Source: Heloderma charlesbogerti (taxonomy: Eukaryota; Chordata; Lepidosauria; Squamata; Helodermatidae). Taken from it: DNA of 64,000 nucleotides. The stretch covers positions 372,001 to 436,000 of the forward strand of contig JANEZZ010001873.1 of assembly GCA_026122225.1 (NCBI GenBank), read 5' to 3'. A program made the translations under genes and the position numbers. The stretch's first letter is position 1. Every line of letters begins with the position of its first letter. The notes under the pieces were generated by a model that was not told the origin of the DNA, did not search any database, and saw only the letters and a program-made list of their open reading frames with translations. Positions 43,146 to 54,488 of the stretch are shown here, piece by piece.

Positions 43146-46100
43146 TTAAAATACAGATTTAAAACAGCAAAGATAAAAATTTAGAAAGCTAAATGCCTGG
43201 GAAAATAAAAAGGTCTTCACCTGGCGCCGAAAGGAGTACAATGTAGGTGCCAGGCGAACCTCACTAGGGAGCTCATTCCAGAGCCGGGGTGCCACAACAG
43301 AAAAAGCCCTCCTCCTAGTAGCCACCCGCCTCACTTCCTTTGGCAGGGGCTCACGGAGAAGGGCTGCTGATGATGATCTTAAGGTCCGGGCAGGCACATA
43401 TGGGAGGAGGCGATCCTTCAGGTAACCTGGCTGCAAGCCGTTAAGGGCTTTGAATGTTAACACCAGCACTTTGAATCGGGCCCGGAAATGGACTGGCAGC
43501 CAGTGCAGCTGGAAAAGTACTGGCGTAATATGAGCTCTCAGGCCAGTCCCTGTTAACAATCTTGCTGCCCTATTTTGGACCAGCTGAAGTTTCCGGACCG
43601 TTTTCAAAGGCAGCCCCACGTATAACGCATTGCAGTAATCCAGACGAGAAGTTATCAGAGCATGGATAACTGTAGCTAGGCTATCTCTGTCCAGATAAGG
43701 GCGTAGTTGGTATACCAGCCTAAGCTGATAAAAAGTGCTCCGTGCCACTGAGTTCACCTGTGCCTCAAGTGACAGTTCTGGATCCAACAGCACCCCCAAA
43801 CTACAAACCTGATCCTTTAGGGGGAGTGCAACCCCCTCCAGAACAGGTTGAATATCACCTAGCCGGGCAGACGAACCACCCACTAACAGTACCTCCGTCT
43901 TGTCTGGATTGAGTTTCAGTTTATTAGCCCTCATCCAGTCCATTACCATGCCCAGGCACTGGTTCAGAACAGCCACTGCCTCACCTGGTTTTGATGAGAA
44001 AGAGAGGTAGAGCTGGGTGTCATCCGCATATTGATGGCACCTCAGCCCACACCTCCAGATAACCTCCCCCAGCGGTTTCATGTAGATGTTAAACAGCATG
44101 GGGGATAGAATAGAGCCCTGTGGAACCCCATGGCACAATTGCCATGGCACAGAGCAATAATCCCCCAGCACCACCTTCTGGAATCGGCCATCCAAGTAGG
44201 AGCGGAACCACTGTAGTGCAGTGCCTCCAACTCCCAACCCAGACAACCTATCCAGAAGGATACCATGGTCGATGGTATCGAAAGCCGCTGAGAGGTCCAG
44301 GAGAATCAACAGGGTCGCACTCCCCCTGTCCCTCTCCCGGCAGAGGTCATCCCACAGGGCGACCAAGGCAGTTTCCGTTCCAAAACGAGGCCTGAAGCCC
44401 GATTGAAATTGATCTAGATAATCCGTTTCATTCAAGAGTGCCTGGAGCTGTCCTACAACCACCCGCTCAAGCACCTTGCCCAGGAAGGGGATGTTGGCCA
44501 CTGGCCTATAATTGTTAACATCCTCTGGGTCCAGGTTAGGCTTTTTCAGGAGTGGTCTAATTACTGCCTCTTTTAAAGCAGCAGGCACCACTCCCTCTCT
44601 CAAGGAGGAATTTACAACCTCCTGGACCCAGCCGGACAACCCCTCCTTGTTTGATTTAATAAGCCATGAAGGGCAAGGGTCAAGCACACAAGTGGTCGAT
44701 CGGACTTGGCCAAGCACCTTGTCTGCATCCTCAGGCCTCAGTAACTGAAACTCATCCAATAAAACTGGACCAGACGGTCCTCTGAACGCCTCTACCAATG
44801 GAATTGCATTAATGGTGGTGTCCAATTCATGACGAATCTGAGCGACTTTATCCTCAAAGTGCCGCGCAAACTCGTCACAGCGTGCTACCGAGGGTTCCAC
44901 CGTCTCTCTCCCTGGCCCAGAATGTAACAGGCCGCGAACCACTCGGAAAAGCTCCGCTGGACGACACTGAGAAGATGCAATGCTGGTGGAAAAGAACTGC
45001 CTCTTTGCCACCCTCACCGCCACAGAGTAGGCTCGATAGTGGGCTCTTACCTGTGTTCGGTCAGACTCAGCACAAGTTTTCCTCCACTTGTGTTCTAGCT
45101 GTCTCCCCTCTTGCTTCATTGCCCTCAGCTCAGGTGTATACCAAGGAGCTGGCCGGGCTCTGCTCAGAGGGAGAGGGCGCTTGGGCGCGATCGTGTCAAC
45201 CGCCTGAGTCATCTCTGCATTCCACAGAGTGACCTGGGCTTCGACAGGAGCACCAGCCATACCAGCAGGAAAATCCCCCAGAGCCCTCTGGAATCCATCG
45301 GAATCCATTAATCTCCGGGGGCGGACCATTTTAATAGGTCCCCCACCCTTGCAGAGGGGAAAGGCCGCCAGAAGTCTAAACCTCAGCAGGAAGTGATCTG
45401 ACCATGACAAAGGGACAGATGTTAATTCCTCTACTTTCAGATCACCATCCTCCTGCCCAGTCGAGAAAACCAGATCAAGCGTGTGTCCTTTTATATGCGT
45501 TGGGCCGATGACATGTTGGGACAGCCCCATGGTTGTCATGGCGGCCATGAAGTCCTGAGCCGCCCCGGATACAGCGGCCTCGGCATGGAAGTTGAGATCC
45601 CCCAGGACCATCATCCTGGGGGTCCTCAACACCAAGTCCGAGACCACCTCCGTCAGCTCAGGCAGGGAGTCTGATGGGCAGCGGGGTGGGCGGTACACCA
45701 ACAGAATCCCTAATCTGTCCCGGGTACCCAACACAAGGTACAGACACTCAAGATCCGCACTCGAATGAGCAGGAAGCCTGGAGAGGGAGATTGAATTCCT
45801 ATAGACCACGGCAACCCCCCCTCCCCGACTCTCAAGTCGGTGTTGGTGCTGCACTGAGTACCCAGGAGGGCACAGCTGGGAGAGAGTGACCCCTCCCAGT
45901 TCCCCCACCCAGGTCTCAGTAATACATGCCAGGTCAGCCCCCTCATCCACAATCAAATCATGGATGAGGGAGGTCTTATTTTGGGCCGACCTGGCATTCA
46001 GCAGCAGCACCACCAGACCCGAGGGCAGAGTGGTAAGGCTGCCAGGAACCACCAGGTTGGGGGAAGAACCAGAAGAGGGGACAGCTGTAAGGTGTCTAGC

Positions 46101-46220
46101 CCCTCTTCTCCTCAGATGGCCTGGGTCCCCTGACATGGCTTGTTCCCCAGGGACAACCAGCTCAGGAGGCTCCAGGTCATCTTTTGCAGAGGATTCCTCT
46201 TGGGTGGGAGTGGGGGACAT
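43146..46220 (-). CDS. L2 LINE ORF2: endonuclease-reverse transcriptase, 1024 codons, uninterrupted
   Basis: The N-terminal 65 residues are Pro/Ser/Gly-rich and unlike copy A. The APE endonuclease follows: N75, TETW (101-104), LLVYRPPR (173-180), GDLN (207-210, Leu in place of the Phe of copy A) and SWSDH (272-276). Reverse transcriptase landmarks are FQSGFRP (605-611), LDLSAAFDTIDH (641-652, D642), GVPQGSILSPMLFNIY (698-713) and YADD (731-734). The C-terminal region has SRLDYCNALYVGLP (858-871). The frame is complete with no stop or frameshift, so both domains appear intact. The hydrophobic end SFLNFYLCCFKSVF extends past the copy A terminus. It lies antisense in the PALLD intron. Confidence 0.9.
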   Translation of the reverse strand: MSPTPTQEESSAKDDLEPPELVVPGEQAMSGDPGHLRRRGARHLTAVPSSGSSPNLVVPGSLTTLPSGLVVLLLNARSAQNKTSLIHDLIVDEGADLACITETWVGELGGVTLSQLCPPGYSVQHQHRLESRGGGVAVVYRNSISLSRLPAHSSADLECLYLVLGTRDRLGILLVYRPPRCPSDSLPELTEVVSDLVLRTPRMMVLGDLNFHAEAAVSGAAQDFMAAMTTMGLSQHVIGPTHIKGHTLDLVFSTGQEDGDLKVEELTSVPLSWSDHFLLRFRLLAAFPLCKGGGPIKMVRPRRLMDSDGFQRALGDFPAGMAGAPVEAQVTLWNAEMTQAVDTIAPKRPLPLSRARPAPWYTPELRAMKQEGRQLEHKWRKTCAESDRTQVRAHYRAYSVAVRVAKRQFFSTSIASSQCRPAELFRVVRGLLHSGPGRETVEPSVARCDEFARHFEDKVAQIRHELDTTINAIPLVEAFRGPSGPVLLDEFQLLRPEDADKVLGQVRSTTCVLDPCPSWLIKSNKEGLSGWVQEVVNSSLREGVVPAALKEAVIRPLLKKPNLDPEDVNNYRPVANIPFLGKVLERVVVGQLQALLNETDYLDQFQSGFRPRFGTETALVALWDDLCRERDRGSATLLILLDLSAAFDTIDHGILLDRLSGLGVGGTALQWFRSYLDGRFQKVVLGDYCSVPWQLCHGVPQGSILSPMLFNIYMKPLGEVIWRCGLRCHQYADDTQLYLSFSSKPGEAVAVLNQCLGMVMDWMRANKLKLNPDKTEVLLVGGSSARLGDIQPVLEGVALPLKDQVCSLGVLLDPELSLEAQVNSVARSTFYQLRLVYQLRPYLDRDSLATVIHALITSRLDYCNALYVGLPLKTVRKLQLVQNRAARLLTGTGLRAHITPVLFQLHWLPVHFRARFKVLVLTFKALNGLQPGYLKDRLLPYVPARTLRSSSAALLREPLPKEVRRVATRRRAFSVVAPRLWNELPSEVRLAPTLYSFRRQVKTFLFSQAFSFLNFYLCCFKSVF

Positions 46221-46255
46221 GACAGAAAAGCTGTTCAGCTTCCAAAAAGTACTAC

Positions 46256-47332
46256 CCCATTTATTGTCAATAAAAACTGTACCCCTATCTTACATTTCCA
46301 AAAAGCTAGATTTTAGTGTCACTATTCAGGAGTAAGTTGGTTCAACATTTTAGAAGGAAAATATTACTCCATGCTGTGTAATTTGTGATGATGTGCCACA
46401 CAGGCTGTCTGTGGGAGGGAAAACAGTCCCTCCTTGATGTTTCCTCCCTATTCCATAGAGCTGGCACCCCAGGGCTGCTATAGAATTTGGTCAAAACAAG
46501 CGTAGTGGCAAGCTCTCTCTAAATCAAGATCTGTTGTTAGAAGGGAGTGTTTGGACAAAGCTAATGTTAGAAGACTGAAGATGTCATTTTCCAAAAACTA
46601 CGCTTACTGCTTATAGTCTTCCGACACTTCTTCTCCATGGCACTTGGGAAACATTAGGAATAATTCAGACATGCATAAAGTTCTCTTAATATCTCATAAT
46701 TCAATGACTCACAGCTGAAGGTAGCAGCTGCTCATGCAGGAAGGTCTACCAGCTTCCGTAGATGAGCACCACTGCATGGGAAATAGGACCCAATACCTCT
46801 GCCAGAGGGCATCACAAGCCAATGACAGAAGCAAGGGGACTGCTACCACAGCACTATACAGAAATACTGCTGCTAAGTGGGTATCAGTGCCCAGCATGGG
46901 TCACTGATACCATCGCCCATACTAGGTGCTGCTACCTAGTCTGCAGATGCAGACCTGCATAGCAATGATATAGCGGACCCCATACCTCTTCTGCCACCTT
47001 GCTCAGCTCTCTGGGAAAGGTTTGGTTCCCCCTCCCCCCACAATGATACTTGGCATTCCAACAAACTGTGGTATCACTTGCTGAATGTGTGAATTATTTA
47101 TCCTGAAAAGTATTGAGCCTGAGGCAATGCCAGGTAATAGGAAAGCTTTGGGCATAGTAGCAGTTTTGACACACACAAGTCTGCACTTGATGTTGCATCT
47201 CCCAATGATTAACACACCCATGTGAACTCATGCTCAGCCTCTCATGTGACATCAAACTACAGGGTGGGGGGAGAAGGGGGAAGGGACAATTGTCAAAGTG
47301 CTTGTGTCTTGAAGTAATGGTAGTTAACAGAG
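46256..47332. other. intronic DNA, no gene seen
   Basis: No recognisable gene. Short local inverted phrases at 46880-46930 (gggtatcagtgcccagcatg / gggtcactgatacc). Confidence 0.45.
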
Positions 47333-47572
47333 GGCAGTATCCAGTGCTGGCAATCCACCAGCTCTGAATGCACTGCATTAGTGGGAACGAGTGCTAGTGC
47401 AACAGGAAAGTAACACTTGCTAGCACAACCCAAGAAACTACCCAAAATGACAGCTACTGAAATGGGACAAGTCAGCAGAGCTCTCTTCCATGGCCTCTGC
47501 TGACTTGTCCCATCCTGTTGTGCTAGCGGTCATTCCTGCTAGCACATCAGCAGTATTGGATACTGCCCACTA
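47333..47572. mobile_element. 240-bp palindromic MITE
   Basis: The termini gggcagtatccagtgctg and cagcagtattggatactgcc are inverted copies. The central hairpin pairs atgggacaagtcagcagag with ctctgctgacttgtcccat. Target duplication not determined. Confidence 0.7.
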
Positions 47573-49398
47573 TATGTAATTTTCACAGTGATGTAAGGGG
47601 GAGTTTAAATGTGGTCTACACCAATGACATACAAAGGTCATCATTGTAAAAATGCCTTGAAAGTACTTGTACTTTCTGACATGGACTTTCTGTGATAATC
47701 AAATGCTGGTAAGCCTCACCAGTGCTGCTTAGATTGAGTATTGGCAGGACGGCATGACCCAGTGTCTATACTGTACATAATATGTATACTAATAGTGTGG
47801 AGATATCCATCTAGCATTGCTGGTAAATACTAAACTTCCTGGAAAAAGATGTTAGGAACAAAATGTGCCTATTCTCATGTGGTAAAATCCTCCTCAGATA
47901 TATCACAGAAATGTAATTCAGAAATTGCAGGCAGTAGCCAGGGGATACAAAGAATCACTCTGGGGGGATCTACACAGGGGATTGACATCAGTGCTAGTGC
48001 ACCTCATCCATGGGCATGACACATGATGTTTCCCCCTCTCCTCAGTATCTCTGGGCTTTCATGACATAAAACCCACACTTTTACAAAGTCATTTTGTATG
48101 ACCTCAAGAAGTGATACCGGTTTTGGCACTGGCTGGGGGGACAAGTGCTGAGAGGAGGAAGAGAAAGCTGTGTCATCAAAGGGTGGACACGAGGACACGA
48201 GGTGGTTTCTCCCTCCACTGATGTTGTTTTGCTTTTTTCCCAAATGAGCCATAGTCCGGGCCCCAAAGGGATTACTTTTCGTTTTTTAAAAAAAATCTCC
48301 AATTCTGCACAGATACACCTCAAGAAACAAGCGAAAACAGCCTGCTAAACATGTCTACTCAGAAGTAAATCACATGGTCTTTAATTGCACTTACTCAACA
48401 CAAGAGGGGAGAGAGGGGTGGAGAATTGGGAATTGCTGTGCCTTTTGTTTTAAATCTCCACTTATCCGGTGGAGCCAACCTGCACATAAGGTTACTGACT
48501 TAAGAAGAAGGAGAAGGAGAAGCAGCAGCAGCTTGTTGATGCTGTGAAACTCCACCCACATATTCCTGAACTAATCCAGTTTCTTGTGCAGTCTGCCACG
48601 CCAAAGGGGTTCTTTCTTTTTGGTATATGCCACTTTAATGGGCTGCATGTGCCACAGGAGAAATCTGAATCGATGAAAATGCATTTCTAACCAATGCATT
48701 TCTAGCCATTCTTTGCACTATGTTTGCATAGTGGAACTCTGCAGTCTGTTCCTCCAGAAAGCTGCCTCTGCCGTGCCATCCAAGGAGGAGCCCTTGACAT
48801 TTGAGGCAGCTTCGTGAATGACCTCCAATTCAGATGAGGAGGTGCTGTTGCTGGTAGCATGGCTAAAGATGCTCTTTGCATCCTGGCCGGTTACAATTAG
48901 GTCAATTTTTAGAATTTTTCTCAGATTACATTATCACATGAAATTCTAACACTGGGCCATATAGCTCAGTTGTTTGGTAACATAACAGTAATTGTTCAGT
49001 TCACTGGCTATGTCTGGAAATTCCAGACATCAGAAATCCAGGCTCCCAAATTTGTGAGTCCAGATTTATGCATAGAATTCGTCCTCTAGGTTTTGTCTAT
49101 CTCTAGCTAATAGAACATACTTTTCTTTTCCTTTCTGAGATCTTAACTTGGGTGTTAAATTTCTTGGGTGAGACCCAAGGACCAATAACCCCCAAGCCAT
49201 GGTCTGTGTAAGCCTGGTGGCCTGACTACCATAAAAACCTACAGAAATCTAAAATCACTGTGGATCATCATAGCTGGCAATAGTATTTGTTCTTAGCAAA
49301 CTATTCTGCTTTTCTCAAAGGGGAGATTCAGATCTTGTTGTTTGACAAGTATACTATTGGCTGTATATGTGTGCAACTTTTCAAGTCAAATATGGAGC
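47573..49398. other. intronic DNA, no gene seen
   Basis: A (GAAGGA)n-like stretch at 48500-48530 is followed by a short GCA repeat. No coding region was recognised. Confidence 0.45.
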
Positions 49399-49400
49399 TA

Positions 49401-51044
49401 CAGTCAGGGCCAGAAATATTGGAACAAGGATAACTGTTTTGGCAGTTGGCCTCTGTACACCACCACATCGAAGTTGAAAGGAAACACACCTAGGTGGGAG
49501 CGAAGTCAGGACTTTCCGCTGTCATTCAAGGGGTGTGACAAAAGTGGGGCACTAACCATTCAGGAAGGACAGCCAGTGGCATACCCCCCCCATCGTTGGT
49601 GGCTCATAAGTAATGGAACAAACCAACATCATTTCAAACTTAAGGACCGCCTTTAGTACCTGGAGGAAAATCCTTTGCAGCCAATGACTGCCTGAAGTCT
49701 GGAACCCCTGAACATGACCAAATGCTGAGTTTCCTCCCTCGAGATGCTTTGCCAGGCCTTTACTGCAGCTGTCTTCAGCTGCTGCTTGTTTGTGGGTTTT
49801 TCTGCCTTCAGTCTTGTCTTCAGTAAGTGAAAAGCATGCTCTATTGGGTGGAGATCAGGTGATTGACTTGGCCATTGAAGAACATCCCACTTCTTTGCCT
49901 TGAGAAACTCTGGGGTAGCTTTTGCTGTATGTTTTGGGTCATGATCCATCTGCAATATGAAGCGGCGTCCTATCAGTCTAGCAGCATTTGGCTGAATCTG
50001 AGCAGAAAGTATAGCCCTATACACTTCAGAATTCATCCTGCTGCTTTGATCAGCAGTCAGGTCATCAATAAACACCAGTGACCCGGTTCCATTGGCAGCC
50101 ATACATGTCCATGCCATAACACTGCCTCCACCATGTTTGACAGATGATGTGGTATGCTTTGGATCATGAGCTGTTCCTTTCCTTCTCCATACTTTTCTCT
50201 TCCCATCATTTTGGTACAAGTTCATCTTGGTTTCATCAGTCCAAAGAATCTTATTCCAGAACTGGGCAGGCTTTTTTAGGTGTTTGCTGGCAAAGGCTAA
50301 TCTGGCCTTTCTGTTCTTGAGTGTTACCAGTGGTTTGCACCTTGTTGTGAGGCCTCTGTATTTACATTCAAAAGCCATCTCTTGAGATGTTGACAATGAC
50401 ATGCTTACCTCCTCAAGAGTGTTCTTGACCTGGCTAGATGTTGTGAAAGGGTTCCTCTTCACCATGAGCAGAATTCTGCGGTCATCCACTGTAGTTGTCT
50501 TCCGTGGTCTTCCAGGCCTTTTGCTGTTGCTGAGCTTGCCAGTTAATTCCTTCTTTTTCAGGATGTTCTAGACTGTTGTATTGGCCACTCCCACTGTTTT
50601 TGCTATCTCTCTGATGGGTTCATTTTGTTTCCTCAGCCTAATGATGGCCTCCTTCACTCGCGTGGACACCTCTTTGGCCCTCATGTTGGGAGTTGCAGTG
50701 AACAGCTACCAAATGCAAATGTAACACTCAGAACCACCTCCAGGCCTTTTATCTGCTTGATTGGTCATGGGGTACCCAGGAAACAGGCCACAGCTGGCCA
50801 TGCAGCTGCTTGTCAGCCATTCATTCCATTACTTATGAGCCACCAATGACGGGTGTGTGTATATGCCACTGGCTGTCCTTCCCGAATGGTTAGTGCCCCA
50901 CTTTTGTCACACCCCTTGAATTACAGCTGAAGGTCCTGACTTTGCTCCCATCCGGGTATGTTTCCTTTCAACTTCGATGTGGTGGTGTACAGAGGCCAAC
51001 TGCCAAAACAGTTATCCTTGTTCCAATATTTCTGGCCCTGACTG
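49401..51044 (-). mobile_element. Tc1-like DNA transposon, structurally complete (1644 bp)
   Basis: TA target duplications lie at 49399-49400 and 51045-51046. Terminal inverted repeats of about 220 bp (49401-49618 and 50824-51044) start CAGTCAGGGCCAGAAATATT. Within each repeat an outer site (aatattggaacaa) and an inner site (agtaatggaa) form direct repeats, the IR/DR layout of vertebrate Tc1 elements such as Sleeping Beauty. The single gene runs on the minus strand. Confidence 0.92.
49653..50684 (-). pseudogene. Tc1 transposase, one nonsense codon
   Basis: From the ATG at 50684 the frame would encode 343 residues, the usual Tc1 length. It has an N-terminal paired-like helix-turn-helix (REIAKTVGVANTTV, 25-38) and a GRPR hook (KRPGRPRK, near 56-63). 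The DD34E catalytic core is present: WTDET (D150), MDHDPKHTAK (D247) and HPIEHAF (E282), with exactly 34 residues between the last two. GGGSVMAW lies at about 185-192. The only visible disablement is a TAG at 50568-50570, codon 39, where related transposases usually have Trp (TGG). The rest is open to the stop at 49653. A short product starting after the stop would lack the first DNA-binding helices. Confidence 0.9.
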
Positions 51045-51046
51045 TA

Positions 51047-51868
51047 TATATGTAATATATTTCATTCACGTTATACTTTTTCACACTATATATTCTAAAA
51101 ACTTGCATATGAATAGCAATTGATCCTAACAATCCGCTGGTTGATTTTTATTTTTACATATTACAAACAGGCTCAAGGCAAAATTCTCTTTGCAGCACTT
51201 AGCAATTATCTGCACTTCTGTTTTCTCAACATGTTGTCTGGATTTTGTCCTCCAGTTCCCTCAAGGTTTTACTGGACCACCACTATCCACTGGATTTGAC
51301 AAAAAGAAATAGATTGCTTATGTTTTAATCTGACAATCAGATGCTTATTTGGCAACTTTTACAGTTCAGTGCTTCCAATTTTCAGTGGTGGGTACACTAA
51401 GAGGGATATCCTGCATACAGAAGAGTTGTTCTTGAAATTGTAGGATTCTGGCAGCACAGAGAATATAGGAGAGAAGAGCACTCAGGAAAGAATTACATTT
51501 GGAATCAATTGTAGTGGTGAAACTGCAGTCATTGCTTATCAGTGTTCATACATCTACAATGTAGTGTTATTCCAAGCCATTCTAAATTATTGCGTTTAGT
51601 GGGTTTTTGACATCTATCCATGCTTGCTTTCTCTCACGATTGCATCTTGGACTGTTTAAAATTCTTGGAAGGAAATGCTGTAATTGAATAACCAGATTTA
51701 GATGGCACATTTTTGAGGGATGCAGTATATTGCTTCATAAATATTAATGTGGTAAATATAGTTATCACTTCAAACCATGACATGGTAAGCAAAGAATGTT
51801 CCAAAGGACCTAAACTGTGCAGTGTCTAAATTGTGTGTGTATGGGAATGTTTTGTCTGTGTGTGTGTG

Positions 51869-51907
<39 letters not shown>

Positions 51908-53721
51908 ACAAAATGGAACAGTGGGCAATGACTGAATACATTAGACTGGAGTTTGGAACTCTTTTTAGGCCTGTGGTTTTTAGGGCAATTTTAAATTGGC
52001 TGCTGTGTTGTGCCCAAGAACAGACATATGGTCTGGGCCAACATAGATGTGATGAGGACAGCCACATTTGTTTCTTCATGTGTCTGCCCTGATCACATAT
52101 AAAGCAGGGAAGGATGTCTTATTTTGACTTCAAACAGGACATGCAAGTGAGGAGAGCTGAACACTTCCCCTTCCTGCATGACCTGCCTACTCCACCGCTT
52201 ACACACTTTTCTCCCAACTCAGCTTACTTCCAACTTCACAGCTAGGATGGGAGAAAAGTGCCTGAGGCAACAGAGCATGGAGAGGTAAGGTGGGAGAAGG
52301 AGAGTTTCAGCTCTTTTCACACATGTCCTTTTTTCCATGTTAAAATAAGACTCCTACCCCACACCTTAAGCATGTTGTTGTCCCACAATGTCTAGTTTGG
52401 CCTTCCATCACTGGAGCTGAGGAAGTGATTAAATAATGATTATTCAGTTTTAAAATTGCCCACACATGGTGAAATGAAGAGGCAATCAGGGCCAACCCAC
52501 TTCACATATTATACTTTTACCAGATAAATGTTAGAAAACCAGCACTGAGAGACTTGCTAAACCAGTAACAATTAAAGTAGTTACATATGACACTTATACC
52601 TTGAAAGAAGTACAAAAGGCTAAAACTCCCCATCCTGTGTATTTTTTGAGGACAATTTTTTTAAAGATGTGTAGCTATTGCAAATGGTGCCATTTTAACA
52701 TACACAAAAGGGGTCTAACCCTTATATCAACTAAAAATGTAATGTCCAAAGCAGATATTATTTTCAGTGGTTGAATTTCCTGTGGTTGCATCATGGTTTC
52801 TCAATTCAATCAATTTTATTACGGTCGTTGACTTAAGATGCAACCCTGCATATGATGGGCTCAGATGTTATTGGCTTTGAGCATTACAGTGATGCTAAAT
52901 GCTCCTGTTTGTCTTAGGAAGAGGTCCAAAAGAGGTGGGCCTATGTCAAGCTGGAACTGAAGCTTCTTGAGAGCTTTGAGGCTTCTCAACTAATTAGCCA
53001 ATTGGATTGCCCATAAAAGTTGTTCTCAAGCGAACTACAAGTAAAAGCAAATATAAGACTCTTAAGATCTTGTGCAGGCCACCTCTGTGGTTGAGGTATT
53101 TTCCCCTTAGCCTCTGTAATAGCTTCAAAGCAAATATAACTTGATGTTCCTTCATGTTGAGCATGTGTAATAAAACAATGATTATTACTTTGCCCTCACA
53201 GTGCTTTTATATCAAAGGATCTGTGTGTTTAACAATCTCTGTCATGTGTTGGCAGCTTTGCCTTGTGTTCAGACATCCAAAACAGGGATTCTTCACTGTA
53301 GTGAATAAGAAGAAAAGATAGAATATAAAGATAAAAGGGTATGTGGAGTTGTTAAATGCATAGAACAGATCTGGACCCTGTCTCCACAACAATGGAAGGA
53401 GGGCGGGTTATCCAGATTTTTTCAAGGAATAGGCTTTGGTCCATGCAGGGCTCCACAAACAAGTGCACCGCTCCCGTATAAGTCTGTTCACAGAACATAC
53501 TTCCAGATGGGGTGGGGGGATTGGAGTGAACATCATCAGACTGGCAGGGGCTGCTCAACCAATAAGAAAGCCTCCCCCCCCATCCAGGCTCTCCTTTTTC
53601 CTTCTCCTGATACTCCCGTAAAGTGGTGGATGGAACCTTAGCCTCATTGACCACCATGGGAGTTACTTTTGAGGAGACCCCTTCCCCAAGCTATGACTGA
53701 TTCCGCCAATTGTTTATTTCC
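51047..53721. other. intronic DNA, no gene seen
   Basis: About 2.7 kb with a compound (GT)n-(GA)n microsatellite at 51856-51905. The phrase attttattacggtcgttgac at 52813 resembles a LINE 3' end, but it is too short to assign. No gene. Confidence 0.45.
51856..51905. repeat. compound (GT)n(GA)n microsatellite
   Basis: About 7 GT units followed by 17 GA units. Confidence 0.95.
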
Positions 53722-54488
53722 CCCCCTCTAAAACCACTATCTCACTTTGTCACTGTCATGCAATAGTACTAATGTGCGATAGTGACATAGTGAGAGATAG
53801 GGGGCATAGCTGTTGCTAGACAAATGCGTGATTTTTTCTTTTAAAAAATTAAAGTGTTAAACTGAAATAGCGCTTTTGTCGGCCATACCTACACCTCCCC
53901 CCATCTCACTATCTCAGTATGTCACTATCTCACATTTGTCCAGCAATACCTATATCCCCTACCTCACTATGCCACTATTTGGGAGCATAGCTATTGCTGG
54001 ACAAATGCATGATAGTGACCTAGTGACATTAACAAACCCTTTGTAGATGTGATTTTTTTAACCTTCCTTTCTGGATGGGTGATTTCTTTCAGGTCTCTAG
54101 GCCTCTATCACGCAATTGCTGTATCGCTCTAACATGCAATTGCACAATTGTGCGATAGAGCAATTGTGTAATAGAGCGATAGAGCACTTGCGTGATAGAG
54201 CAAATGCATGATAGTGGCATAGAGACCTGAAAGAAATCACCCAGCCAGAGAGGAAGAAGTTAAAAAAATCACACCTACAAAGGGGTTTTCAATGTCACTA
54301 GGTCACTATCACGCATTTGTCCAGCAATAGCTATGCTCCCAAATAGTGGCATAGTGAGGTAGGGGATATAGGTATTGCTGGACAAATGTGAGATAGTGAC
54401 ATACTGAGATAGTGAGATGGGGGGAGGTGTAGGTACGGCCAACAAAACCGCTATTTCAGTTTAACACTTTAATTTTTTAAAAGAAGTT
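53722..54488. mobile_element. large foldback element with internally repeated arms
   Basis: Bases about 53836-54160 and 54161-54486 are inverted copies with few mismatches, starting tcttttaaaaaattaaagtg. The arms carry repeated phrases: ttgctggacaaatg or its inverse occurs five times, and gatagtgacatagtgag-like units recur. The centre is a run of gatagagcaa and attgtgcgat units near 54100-54210. An extra partial unit (53740-53832) lies outside the left arm. No coding region; termini and target duplication are unclear. Confidence 0.75.

Larger units (their letters stand above)
42971..46255 (-). mobile_element. L2-clade LINE, near full-length ORF2, copy B
   Basis: The 3' tail of TTAT/AATA repeats lies at 42971-42993, the 3' hairpin at 43003-43033 and an A-rich 3' UTR to 43145, then ORF2 in reverse. 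The 5' border is not sharp, a little above the ATG at 46220. There is no ORF1. It belongs to a different subfamily from copy A: the proteins differ at many positions and the 3' UTRs hardly match. Confidence 0.85.

Noticed and set aside
44120..46335. + strand open frames up to 149 codons, including one near 45886-46335
   Set aside because: Antisense shadows of the second L2 ORF2.
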